The translations under genes were made by a program, and so were the position numbers. The notes beneath the pieces are model-generated. The model was not told the origin of the DNA, did not search any database, and was given only the letters and a program-made list of their open reading frames with translations. Below are positions 45,596 through 56,101 of a DNA stretch of 64,000 nt, piece by piece. The first letter of the stretch is position 1, and each line of letters opens with the position of its first letter. The DNA is from Malaya genurostris (taxonomy: Eukaryota; Arthropoda; Insecta; Diptera; Culicidae). Location of the stretch: contig NC_080572.1 of assembly GCF_030247185.1 (NCBI RefSeq), positions 155,995,080 through 156,059,079 on the forward strand. The letters run 5' to 3'.

Positions 45596-45961
45596 TGTTA
45601 GGACTAAATGAAAGCGTTGCACTAATTTCGAAAGTCGTGTATTTATCGCTTCAAAACTGAAATTGAATAAGCATATTTTACCATACATTTTCCGCACTTC
45701 AAGAAGTCTTACTTTTCAGTGTGCTTTCTGTTTCAAGTATACTAACAATACTTTTAACCTTTTACTAATTCAATCTGTTTCAAACAGACACAAATATTAA
45801 ATTCAAATATAAATAGGCCAATTACAACTACTTGTTCTATTTAAGAAAATCACTGAACCCAGTCCGTTGCTCACTCGTGGCACTTCCTTTCCTCGCGTTC
45901 TCTCGATGGCGGCAAAGTCGTTTCTTTTGGATGTGTTGCCATGTTTCCAGATGTGGTAACA
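45596..45961 (-). repeat. Bel/Pao 3' LTR
   Basis: On the minus strand it runs from TGTTACCACATCTGG to TTTAGTCCTAACA, with TG and CA ends. GGGGAAGGA precedes it as a polypurine tract (45962-45970). It is 366 bp; the 5' LTR is a shorter version. Confidence 0.85.
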
Positions 45962-46216
45962 TCCTTCCCCGGGTGCATCTTGCTGTTCGCCAAGACTGCA
46001 CTCAGTGTCTCCACTTCCAATTTTGATAGCTTTGATACCGACCTTCGAAATGTTCCTCTCGTAGTATGTACAATGGCTTGTCGAACTCTACCTTCATTAT
46101 CTTTCATCGTCTCGATCACTCAACCTCTAATCCATCCGTTACGTTTTCCCTCATCGGCGATCAAGACCAGATCACTTTTTTCGATAGGTGTAGTCTCGCT
46201 AAACCACTTCGGTTGT

Positions 46217-47073
46217 CTACGGATAACTGGCAAGTATTCCAGTATCCAACGCTGCCAAAACACATTCAGGATTCCTTGAATTCGTTCCGACGATTCTCGA
46301 ACATACTTTGGTTGATAGTGTATATCTACTGACGGTTGTTTCACTCCATTCGAGGTACCCAGCAGAAAGTGATTCGGCGTGAGTCTCCGATTCTTCCGAG
46401 TCTATTGGTAGGTATGTCAAAGGTCTAGTATTCACTAGGCCTTCCGCTTCTGTAATGAACGTATGCAGGCATTCGTCATCCGCGTAGGCTTCTCCCATAG
46501 CTATTTTGACTGATCGAACCAATCGCTCCCACGCGCCACCCATGTGGGGAGCCCCGGGTGGGATGAATGTCCATTTAGTCGTGGTGTTAGTGAAAGTAGC
46601 TGACAACGCTTGGTTTATCTGTTCTCTCAGGATTCGTTCCGCCCCACGAAAGTTGGAGCCGTTGTCGGTAAAGAACTCGATCGACGATTCACGACGAGAG
46701 ACAAATATTTTGACGCAAGAAATGCACGATGCGGTCGACAGATAATAAGCTATCACTAAATGTACTGCCCGAATGATGATACAGGTAAACAAACATATCC
46801 ATCGTTTTACGTTTGACCTTCCCCTTTTCTCCAAGAGCGGACCGAAATAATCTATTCCTACGTAACTGAAGGGACGTATGTGGTCAGCTACCCGTGCGGA
46901 GGGTAACGGTGCCATTGGGGGTATTTTTGGCAGAGCTCGTCTGATTTTACATTCTGACATGCTCGTGCTGCTTGTCGTATTGATGGTCGCAGTCCTGGTA
47001 TCATGTAAAGCTGGCGCATTTCATTGAAGATTGTTTCCATATTTGCATGATGGTAAAGGCGATGCACAGTGGT
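46217..47073 (-). pseudogene. Bel/Pao integrase remnant
   Basis: The minus strand starts at the zinc-binding region HRLYHHANMETIFNEMRQLY, then, after a frameshift near 46930, CKIRRALPKIPPMAPLP, HIRPFSYVGIDYFGPLL (first catalytic Asp), FFTDNGSNFRGA (second Asp) and GAPHMGGAWERLVRSVK (catalytic Glu). These are diagnostic of Bel/Pao. The C-terminus has two further frame breaks. The zinc motif is cut from the upstream RNase H side by the insertion at 47074-49503. Confidence 0.88.
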
Positions 47074-49503
47074 TTGAATCGACAAAAACGTGAACTTAAT
47101 TCTCTAGCTGCTAAACCGTTGATCCGATATACATAGTTCCTTTGGAGAACTCATTCCTCGTGATTTGAACACATTAAAAAAATGTGCAAAACTTTTTTCC
47201 CTCAAGAGATAGATTTTTTCCCTTAAGAGATAGAAAAATGATGTCTTCTACAAAGTTTTAGAACTTCTAACGAGAAAACACTTTGCCGAAGAAGCTATAG
47301 GTCTAATGCAAGAAGTTTCGGATATATGAAGCATTTTCGTTTGAAACCACTTAAACTCAATTAAGTCAAATCAATTAACCACAATTAAAAACTACTATGT
47401 TCGAGACAATTACTAAAAACACAAAATTACACATTTTTGTTGAAGACTTTATACGGTTTGGCCTTTTCCTTAAAAAGTTATTTAACATTTAAACTTTTAT
47501 ATACACGTACATGAATAAAATTGTTTATCTTCATATCACGCGTTATTTGTGATATCGACTGATAAGTTACATTTAGGCAACAACTTTTGCAAGATATCGC
47601 AGTCGAGGTATAAAAAATAGAACATTAGTTTTAACACCAGCCGAAAGAGTAGAAGTAGAAAATGTAATAGAATTGCAGTAAGGCAACAGATTAGTTACAA
47701 ATTCCCTAAAACCAAACAAACTTGTTTTTGTTGGTTATTATTCTATATTCTTAGTCTGTGCAAGTTTTTATACTTAAGTTCAGGCTTTTCTCTTTTGAAA
47801 AAATGTCTCGACTCATAATTTACATAATTTGATTCAATACTTTACCGTGTACGCCTGTATGTAACGTTGAACCACTCACGCATTTTATTGTAATATTATT
47901 ATCCACCAAATGTTCCACCTGTATTATCAACCAACTCTTTTGTGTTCTTAAAAATAATTTGCAGCGCTGCTCTCACCAACACCAACAGTGCATATTTGGA
48001 GCAGGAAATTTAATATAAAGTTACTTCACTGTGCTTCATTTTTCAATATACATGAAAAGTAAACCTAAGCGTCAATATAAATAAACGATCATATTCATTG
48101 AAATTAATGTATTCCAATTCACTTTTACATCGAGGATGGTTTTGAATCGATTTTTTTCAACTGATGTCCATTTCATAGTACTGGCCCTTATTACCGTTCT
48201 CACTTCCGCTTTCACATTCACTTCACTTACATGTCACTTCACTTACAAGTCACTTCACGTACATGTCACTTCACTTGATTTTCGCTAATACCAGTATCAC
48301 GCATAGTGAAGTGATCAAAACTAATTTTTTTCAACAAAATGTTGGTGGCGTGATGTTCATAATGACATCAGCGACTTCCGTAATAGGGGCCTACATTCAC
48401 TTCACTTGATTTCCACCGTGAAGTGATACCCATAATAAGGGTCGCAGTCACTTCACTTTGTTTTCACCGTGTAGTGACGCCGATAATAAGGGCCACTATT
48501 TATTTATAAATCGTGTGAATTTTATTATTATTTTTTCAGTGTATAGCTTAATTCATAAGAACGTATTTGTTTTTAGGCGTACTAATAATGGTGTAAGATA
48601 TCATCCTTGAAATGAATTGGATTGGAATTAAAAGAACGGATAAGGAATATTCTATTAAAAGAATAAGGAAAACTTGTCGAAATTTAATGAGTACGTTAAC
48701 ATGCTTCTTTAGTTTGATCAATTGCATACAAGAATGCATCATAAAATTATATTCAATCATTACACCATTGCACCAAAGCTACACTAACGACCGATTCCAA
48801 TTTTAGAACATTTCCTACAAAGCTCCTTTTAATAAAACAAAAATAGTTGTTTTAGTAAATGTTTTTGCAAAGAAATTGGTCAAAAAAACACTCTATATTT
48901 CGTTGTCTTATTTACACAATTTAAAAGGGCCACGATACACACTTCGTAACTTAACATTACTTGATTTAAGCTTTCCAAAAAGTGTATGTATGTGCCTTTT
49001 GGTCTGCGACCGTGCTTCTTATTAGTAGTTAAAGTTAGTGTATATAAAAGTTTAAATGTTAAATAACTTTTTAAGGAAAAGGCCAAACCGTGCACAGTCT
49101 TCAACAAGAATGTGTAATTTCATGTTTTTAGTAATTGTCTCGAACATAGTAGACACTGAAAATAATTGCGAAAAAAGTTATGTACAAACAATTGATTTTA
49201 GGTGGTTTCAAACGAAAATGCTTCATATATCCGAAACTTCTTGCATTAGACCTATAGCTTCCTCCTCAAAGTTTTTTCTTGTTAAAAGTTCTAAAACTTT
49301 GTAGAAGACATCGTGTTTCTATCTCTTAAGATAAAAAAGTTGTTGAAATGAACTTTTATCGTAGTAGGCTTTGCACATTTTATATTGTGATCCAATCACG
49401 AGGAATATTTTTGTGAATGAGTTCTCCAAAGGAACTATGTATATCGGATCAACGGTTTAGCAGCTAGAGAATTAGGTTCACGTTTTTGTCGATTCAAACC
49501 ACT
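47074..49503. mobile_element. Element with about 430-bp terminal inverted repeats
   Basis: The left arm (47074 to about 47510) and right arm (about 49030 to 49503) are inverted copies, beginning AGTGGTTTGAATCG and ending with its complement. The arms diverge by small indels. The 1.5-kb interior has no transposase and holds a smaller MITE. Removing it restores the Bel/Pao reading YYRTV-HRLYHH. The insertion site GCAC/GTGC is itself palindromic, so the duplication length cannot be settled. Confidence 0.85.
48174..48503. mobile_element. MITE rich in CACTTCAC words
   Basis: Ends are inverted (GGCCCTTATTACCG and GCCGATAATAAGGGCC with small differences). The interior repeats CACTTCACTTACAWGTCACTT and, inverted, GTGAAGTGA several times. 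Additional internal copies of ATAATAAGGG occur. No coding. Nested inside the long-inverted-repeat element. Confidence 0.6.
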
Positions 49504-50354
49504 GTGCGATAGTACCAATCAATAAGAAGTTTCGTCACTCTGTAATCATTCGGCAGAATAACTGGAAAACGTGCATCAAACGGTAGGTGCGTCGCCTTCC
49601 TGGCTCGACTACTCTGCCTTAACAAACCCTTTGAATCGATAGTTGGTACAAACTGGTACAGCTTACTTTCCTTCTCTACAGATTTCCTTTGGCCGAAGGG
49701 TAGCTCACAGTTATTCTTCAAACAAATCACCTCGTCTGTATACGTCTCATATTGAACTTGTTTGAAAAGAGCTTCTTTCGCAGTTTGTAGCTCCTCTTGC
49801 CGAAGATGTCCTGAAATTCTCGGGCGATCGTTACGTACATTGTTCAGGAATCGAAATATATATGCCATCGCTCGCAGCATTCGGTCCCATCGAGAAAATC
49901 GGTGGTATGATATCAGAGGTTCTATTATAGTATGAAAATATATCGAAGACCGTAACTCTTCGGTTGTCGCAACAGTAAGTTTTGTCGAGCGCGGCCACTC
50001 TTCTTCTTGAAGGCGCAAAAAACTCGGTCCTTCAAACCATTTGCTATTATCGTTGAAGTATTGGCCTCGCCCTCACTTAGTGGCTTCGTCGGCTGGGTTC
50101 GATTTAGTTGGGACCCACCTCCATTCGGTAACGTTTGACGATTCCAGAATTTCGCTTACTCGATGAGCTACAAAGGGCCGATAATGTCTTAGGTCTGCTT
50201 GTATCCACGACAGAGCGGTAGTGGAGTCCGTCCACAATACTCGTTTGCCAAGTGGGACCGCGAGGGAATCTTGCACGAATTTCATTAACTTAACACCTAA
50301 AACGCATCCTTGTAATTCCAGCCGAGGCACTGACATATGTTTAACTGGTGCCAC
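49494..50354 (-). pseudogene. Bel/Pao RNase H and linker remnant
   Basis: Minus strand from 50354: HMSVPRLELQGCVLG, VLWTDSTTALSWIQAD, RPFVAHRVSEILE and RWVPTKSNPADEATK, the Bel/Pao RNase H signature. After a frame break, 50018-49494 gives the linker that ends KLLIDWYYRTV just at the insertion, leading into the integrase zinc motif on the other side. Confidence 0.85.
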
Positions 50355-50555
50355 CTTAGCCTTGCCTGCAACGAGAACACATTGCGGTATACCGTTCGTG
50401 TCTATCGTTTGAAGATAAACTGCGCAATCGAAAGCAGTTTCGCTTGCGTCCGTTGGACTATGTGTTGCTGATTTGGACTATGTGTAGTTATGAATCTTCC
50501 GTGGCTCCGACATCGGGTCTCCTCGGTCCCGATAGAATCAATCAGTTTTTGTCTT

Positions 50556-50852
50556 TCATCGAGGAACTTCTGTTGAAGATCTAGCTCTAAGCGTCGCATC
50601 GGTAAGTTGGGATGCGCGTGATGATGCGGGACTTTTTGAGGACTTGTCACGCGGAGGGGCGCATTTTGAACAAGTCCACGCACGGTCGCTTATAGAACTC
50701 GTAACACCGGTACAGGAAAAATGCCACCAAGAGTCACAAGCGTCGCATTGCACGAAATCATCCGCTGAATCGGGTCTGTTGCATGCGACACAACTAGTCG
50801 GTTCCGCATTGAGGTTAGGGTTGGGAGGAGTTCGAGTCACTCGCATCGACAT
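50556..50852 (-). pseudogene. Bel/Pao gag N-terminus with PHD finger
   Basis: ATG at 50852, only 18 bases after the 5' LTR. It encodes MSMRVTRTPPNP, then a C4HC3 PHD finger: CVACNRPDSADDFVQC, DACDSWWHFSC and WTCSKC (pattern C-x2-C, C-x2-C, H-x2-C, C-x2-C). A Ser-rich basic stretch follows. PHD fingers bind histone H3 tails in other proteins; a chromatin-tethering role here is inference. The remaining gag is deleted. Confidence 0.8.
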
Positions 50853-50870
50853 TGAAAATTTTGAAGATTT

Positions 50871-51086
50871 TGTTAGGACTAAATGAAAGCGTTGCACTAA
50901 TTTCGATTTTGCCAATTCAATATGTTTAAAAACAAACACAAATATTAAATTCAAATATAAATAGGTCAATTACAACTACTTGTTCTATTTAAGAAAATCA
51001 CTGAACCCAGTCCATTGCTCACTCGACTTGATGGCGGCAAAGTCGTTTCTTTTGGAAGTGTTGCCATGTTTCCAGATGTGGTAACA
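50871..51086 (-). repeat. Bel/Pao 5' LTR (internally deleted)
   Basis: Direct repeat of 45596-45961, with the same ends TGTTACCACATC and TTTAGTCCTAACA. It lacks about 115 bp near 50909 and a shorter block near 51027 relative to the 3' LTR. Confidence 0.85.
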
Positions 51087-51419
51087 CACTAGTAGCAGAC
51101 ATCCATAAGCTAGAGTGACTATAATCAGAGTGGCGACAGCTGTTCGTTTGGAATGACAGCTCTCAGTTCCAAACGAGCAAACGACCTGTCAATTCAATGT
51201 GAAGGTAATGGAATGTTTTGAATTGTTGCCAAAATTACGGATGAGATGTCGTCACTCTGGTTATAGGCACTCTACCATAAGCGTTTCGTTTTCTTTATAG
51301 CGTGTACGAAATAGAACAAAGCACGCATCGTTCGTTTTGCGTTTTTTCTTCCACCGTACCACCACGTACTGGTGTTGTACATATTGTTATTCTACATGGA
51401 GATTTGAAAACTTTTACAC
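51087..51419. other. fab1 intron, non-coding
   Basis: No gene recognised. An inverted pair around AGCTGTTCGTTTGGAATGA and TCAGTTCCAAACGAGCAAACG (51135-51185) may be a short hairpin element. Confidence 0.4.
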
Positions 51420-52516
51420 TCAGGGCGAACTGCGGAACCGGAGGTCGGATCCAGATGAAATTTCACAGTAGCTTTGAACATAATATGAGCTTTAATTCTA
51501 ATCAAGATTTGTGAAATCTCGCGTGAAATGTGAATCGTAGAGAAATCAATGTAAATTCTGGTTTTGGAGTTTCATCAGCCAATTTAATGGGATTTGTACC
51601 TGTTTTTAACCATCGTTCGTTAAAAAAATAGTGAAATGGGTTATTTTTTTACTTATCACGCTTTAGTTTCTGAGCCGGAAGTCGGATCCGAATAAAAGGT
51701 TCTATAAATTTTTAGGAAATTATAGGACCTTTCATTTGAATCTTCATCTGTGAAAATCGGTTGAGCCAAATCAGAGAAAATTGAGTGCACACTTTTTTCT
51801 AATTTTCACATATTACCATGTAACTCCGGAACCGGAAGTCGGATTCAATAGCAGGCTATGGGACCATTAGACCTTTTATTTAAATCTTATACCGTTTTCG
51901 TTTTTTAACCTACACGCGGGCGACTCTGACTCCGAGTAAAACGAACACGCGGTACGCGCCCTAAACAACAAGTCATATAAAAAATAAACAAACTCGCATG
52001 GATGTCGTGGTGCGACCTGAGAAAATTTTCAGAGCAAAACTTCGCGATTAGAGTCCGATCTAGAGCGGCCCCAGGTTCCTAGAACAAACATCTCAAAACT
52101 CGTTTGGGCCAGTCTGTGTCAGCGCTCTGACCAATAAACGAAAACGGTATTAGTTTGTGAAAATCGGTTCAGCCATCTCTGAAGAAAAGTGAGTGCATAT
52201 TTTTCTATTTTTTGGTGCCTATATCTCCGGAACCAGAAGTCGGATCGGGATGAAATTCAATAGCAGGCTATGGGACAATAAGACCTTTCATTTGAATCTT
52301 AGTTTGTGAAAATGGGTTTAGCCATCTCTGAGAAAAGTCAGTGCATATTTTTGTTACATACATACATACACACACGCGGACACATATATACACACAGATA
52401 TTTGCTCAGTTCGTCGAGCTGAGTCGAATGGTATATGACATTCGGCCCTCTGGGTCTCGGTTAAAAAGTCGGTTTTCACAGTGATTGCATAGCCTTTCTA
52501 TATGAGAAAGGGAAAA
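51420..52516 (+). repeat. RepX dispersed repeats, plus orientation
   Basis: Several tandem RepX body units (GACCTTTCATTTGAATCTTC, GTGAAAATCGGTTGAGCC, AACTCCGGAACCGGAAGTCGG), a (CATA)/(CACA) tract at 52356-52400, CAGTTCGTCGAGCTGAGTCG and the terminal AGCCTTTCTATATGAGAAAG. Interrupted by the MITE at 51890-52149. Confidence 0.7.
51890..52149. mobile_element. PIF/Harbinger-like MITE (260 bp)
   Basis: Terminal inverted repeats TACCGTTTTCGTTT and AAACGAAAACGGTA, flanked by TTA on both sides (51887-51889 and 52150-52152). The RepX sequence rejoins cleanly on excision. A 3-bp TTA duplication is typical of PIF/Harbinger. GC-rich interior without ORF. Confidence 0.75.
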
Positions 52517-52578
52517 AACACCAACTACAACTTTCTCAGAAGCAAGGCGCAAATTGTTGAGTTGAATTAAGAGATAAT

Positions 52579-52822
52579 TTAGTAAAATAAAGTGAGACAT
52601 TGAAAAAATCTGATAACTGAAGGGAAAAAGACACTCCTGCAATTATCACCTTTTACGACATGGAAGAAGGAACCCAGTGGATCTATTCTTGGTTCATTTT
52701 TCTCCGCCGGATACCACACATCATCTAGGCTGGTACTGTCCGGAGAAAGACAATAGGTACCATCAATCTTCAAGTGAACCCCAGTCACTTCTATTAGCTG
52801 GGCAAGTTTCAAGTGGGACACA
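52579..52822 (-). other. Unassigned open stretch in the fab1 intron
   Basis: A minus-strand open frame reads CLSPDSTSLDDVWYPAEKNE and RIDPLGSFFHVVKGDN. Composition looks protein-like, but I recognise no family and see no clear splice sites. It is cut at its 5' end by the mariner insertion. It may be a TE scrap. Confidence 0.25.
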
Positions 52823-52824
52823 TA

Positions 52825-54091
52825 ACACATGGATCAATAAGTCCCGAGACTAACAATGGAAACAACATTTTTTTCTTGCAAAATTTTGTTTTATTCATCA
52901 ACATAATCACCTTTTAGGGTGATACAATGGTTCCAACGTTTTTCCAATTTTTCAATACCATGTTTATAAAAAACATTATCTTTCGCTTCAAAATAAGCTT
53001 CAGTTTGAGCGATGACCTCCTCATTTGAGCCAAATCTTTTTCCCTGGAGCATTTTTTTAAGATCAGCAAAGAGCCAGTAGTCACTGGGGGCTAAATCTGG
53101 CGAGTATCGGGAAGCAGATCGAAGCCCAATTCGTTCAATTTCGCCATTGTTTTCATCGACTTGTGGCAGGGTGCACTGTCTTGATGAAAAAGGATTTTTT
53201 TCTCGGCATGTGCGGTCGTTTTTTGCGATTTCCTCCTTCAAACGCACCAGTAAGTCAATATAATAATCACTGTTGATCGATTTACCTTTTTCGAGGTAGT
53301 CAATGAAAATCACGCCATGCGTATCCCAAAAAACTGACGCCATGACTTTGCCAGCTTACTACTGCGTTTTCGGAAGCTGTGCGCCACTCAGATGACTGCC
53401 GCTTCGACTCTGGAGTGTAGTGATGTATCCATGTTTCGTCCATGGTCACGTAACGACGCAAGAAATCTTTTTTGTTGCGAGTAAATAGCGATAAACTGCT
53501 TTCTGAATCATCGACTCGTTGCTGTTTTTGTTCCATCGAAAGCAATCGCGGCACCCACTTGGAAAAAACCTTTTTTCATGCTCAATTTTTCATGAAGGAT
53601 AGTAAATACACTTCCATATGATATCTGTATCATCTCAGCAATCTCACGGAGCTTCACTTTACGATCTTTCATTATAATTTTTGTCACTTCACTCACATTT
53701 TCCGGTGTAACGGCTTCCAACGGTTTACCGGAGCGTTCCGCGTCATTTGTGTCGGTACGGCCACGTTTAAACTCGGCGAACCACCGACAAATCGTTGCTT
53801 TTGATGGACAAGAATCCGGATAACATTTTTCAATCCATTGTTTAGCTTGCACGGTGTTTTTACCCATTAAAAAACAATGTTTTATCAAAACACGAAACTC
53901 GGTTTTTTCCATTTTTTAAACAAACTACAAAACGACTTTACTCCAACCTCGATAACTCAGCTATTTCTGGTCGGATCGACTTAAAATTTTGACCCGTTTC
54001 AAGCAAAGGTTAGTACTCTAGAAAGACGTGTTTAATGGTTTACTACGAGCGCCATCTCTGCTTTAGTCTCGGGACTTATTGATCCATGTGT
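52825..54091 (-). mobile_element. mariner element (Tc1/mariner), inactive
   Basis: 1267 bp with near-perfect terminal inverted repeats starting ACACATGGATCAATAAGTCC, flanked by TA at 52823-52824 and 54092-54093. The length is typical of mariner. The transposase on the minus strand is split into three frames. Confidence 0.92.
52891..53912 (-). pseudogene. mariner transposase
   Basis: ATG at 53912. N-terminal helix-turn-helix region MEKTEFRVLIKHCFLMGKN and PSKATICRWFAEFKRG, then LREIAEMIQISYGSV. A frameshift near 53540 leads to VTMDETWIHHYTPESK (first catalytic Asp). Another break near 53340 leads to VFWDTHGVIFIDYLEKGKSI. The second catalytic block is shifted out of frame near 53180; the last, YSPDLAPSDYWLFADLKKM, is readable. 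A cut-and-paste DDD-type enzyme in the family; here it is dead. Confidence 0.9.
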
Positions 54092-54093
54092 TA

Positions 54094-54285
54094 AACGTAA
54101 AGCAAAACATCAATACAGTTTGTTTAGTACAAAATATGTGAGCTCAAATGTATGATTTGATATATGCTTTTGAAACAGAATCAAGAACACAATTTAGAAT
54201 CATAGAATCAAAGAGCATTGTCTTATCGGAACATTTTCATATTTTGTGCCTAATGAGTCTTAACACCATAAAATTAAATTCTTAC
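54094..54285. other. fab1 intron 5' end
   Basis: Begins at the donor GTAAGA (minus strand, 54285 downward) after the penultimate exon. Nothing else seen. Confidence 0.6.
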
Positions 54286-54447
54286 CTATTATTCCAACTA
54301 TTAGTAACCGCTCCTTATTGTCTAAACCTACCAACAACGAGTAATCCATCACCGCATTCTTTTCTAGAAAAGAAGCATCTCGATCAATGGCTTCTTTAAG
54401 AACTGAACGGCTGTGGGTAAGAATATACAATGGATTTGTCCATGACA
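54286..54447 (-). CDS. fab1: PIKfyve/fab1 penultimate coding exon
   Basis: Acceptor TTCGCTTATTTTAG before 54447 and donor GTAAGA after 54286, both on the minus strand. The exon (162 nt) encodes SWTNPLYILTHSRSVLKEAI, then RDASFLEKNAVMDYSLLVG and LDNKERLLIVGII. The MDYSLLVG block is diagnostic of phosphatidylinositol phosphate kinases. The last base plus the first two of the terminal exon form the Asp codon of the IID metal-binding motif, so the catalytic Asp is split by the 11.9-kb intron. A 61-bp intron separates it from the preceding exon. Confidence 0.93.
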
Positions 54448-54508
54448 CTAAAATAAGCGAAATATTAGATCAAATAGAATGTACACAACTATTGCGGGGA
54501 ATTCTAAC

Positions 54509-54669
54509 TCTGCATAAGATTTTCATCCATCAAAACGATTTCTCCTGATTGACGATTAGGATTAACCATCCGATTACGCAATGATCCTTTAAGGTCGTAT
54601 TTGTCACTAATCTCCCTGTTACGAAAGAGATTCTCCATGACCAAAACGGTTCTCTCTATAGATGCATTC
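54509..54669 (-). CDS. fab1: PIKfyve/fab1 kinase exon (DLKGS)
   Basis: Acceptor TTACTTTGTTTCAG before 54669; donor GTTAGA after 54509. It encodes NASIERTVLVMENLFRN, then YDLKGSLRNRMVNPN and GEIVLMDENLM. DLKGS with the nearby RNR is the hallmark catalytic segment of lipid kinases of this family; the GEIVLMDENL reading agrees with PIKfyve/Fab1 rather than type I PIP kinases. It joins in phase with the next exon (A plus TG). Upstream exons are outside the window or beyond the LINE-filled intron; none were seen. Confidence 0.92.
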
Positions 54670-54703
54670 CTGAAACAAAGTAAAAAAACAACTATACTAT
54701 AAA

Positions 54704-55395
<692 letters not shown>

Positions 55396-56101
55396 ATAAA
55401 ACAAACTTCATTCAGTAAAAACCATTCAAGCGAAGAGGTTGTGTTTCGATTGTACTGGCTCGTGAGTTAACGGCTGCTACCGAGACAATTCTAAGCTTCA
55501 GGTAGTTAAACTGCCCATAGCAAACGCAATATTCGGGGCGTTTCCCGACTGGAAAGCTAGCAACGAAGGCCATCCCGTTCATACGCACAGAGGTGTAGAG
55601 ACACAGAGGTGCGAGAGCATAGAAGTGACGAGTCACAGAGGTACCATCGCATAAAGGTGCGAAGACGAAGGGGTGCAAAGGCACAGAGGTGCTAAAGCAA
55701 CCCAGTGCTGATCTACCAGGTACCAGAATTTGTACGCTGCGTAGGATCAAAAGAGACGGCATATATCGCGAGGTGCTACACTGCAAGCATCGCATTTGAT
55801 CGCCACCAAGAGCAAAAGCACTGTACCTGGGGTCAGGTACAGCAAGTGCAGTGGTGTTCACAACGACGGCAGAGCAACTGAGATAGCAGTAAACGACAGA
55901 AGACTGCCAATTGGAAACAGCAAAAGACTGCCAATTGGAAATCGTTGGAAGAGCTTCACGTCGTTCTTCACGATAAAGGAACAGAGACATCAGCTACAAG
56001 GTAGATTTAATTTAATTTATTTTTTATTTCTTATATCTGAAATTTTACTAAACATAAGTTTTATTTTGGTATTATTAATTTACAAAAAAAAATTTAATGT
56101 A

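Larger units (their letters stand above)
45596..51086 (-). mobile_element. Degenerate Bel/Pao LTR retrotransposon
   Basis: Minus-strand order: 5' LTR (51086-50871), a PHD-bearing gag start, RNase H, integrase, polypurine tract and 3' LTR (45961-45596). Most of gag and all of protease and RT are deleted near 50460-50480, where a short direct repeat TTGGACTATGTGT marks the junction. A 2.4-kb long-inverted-repeat element sits between RNase H and integrase. Flanking pentanucleotides (ATACT and CACTA) do not match. It lies inside the fab1 intron, in the same orientation as the gene. Confidence 0.88.
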
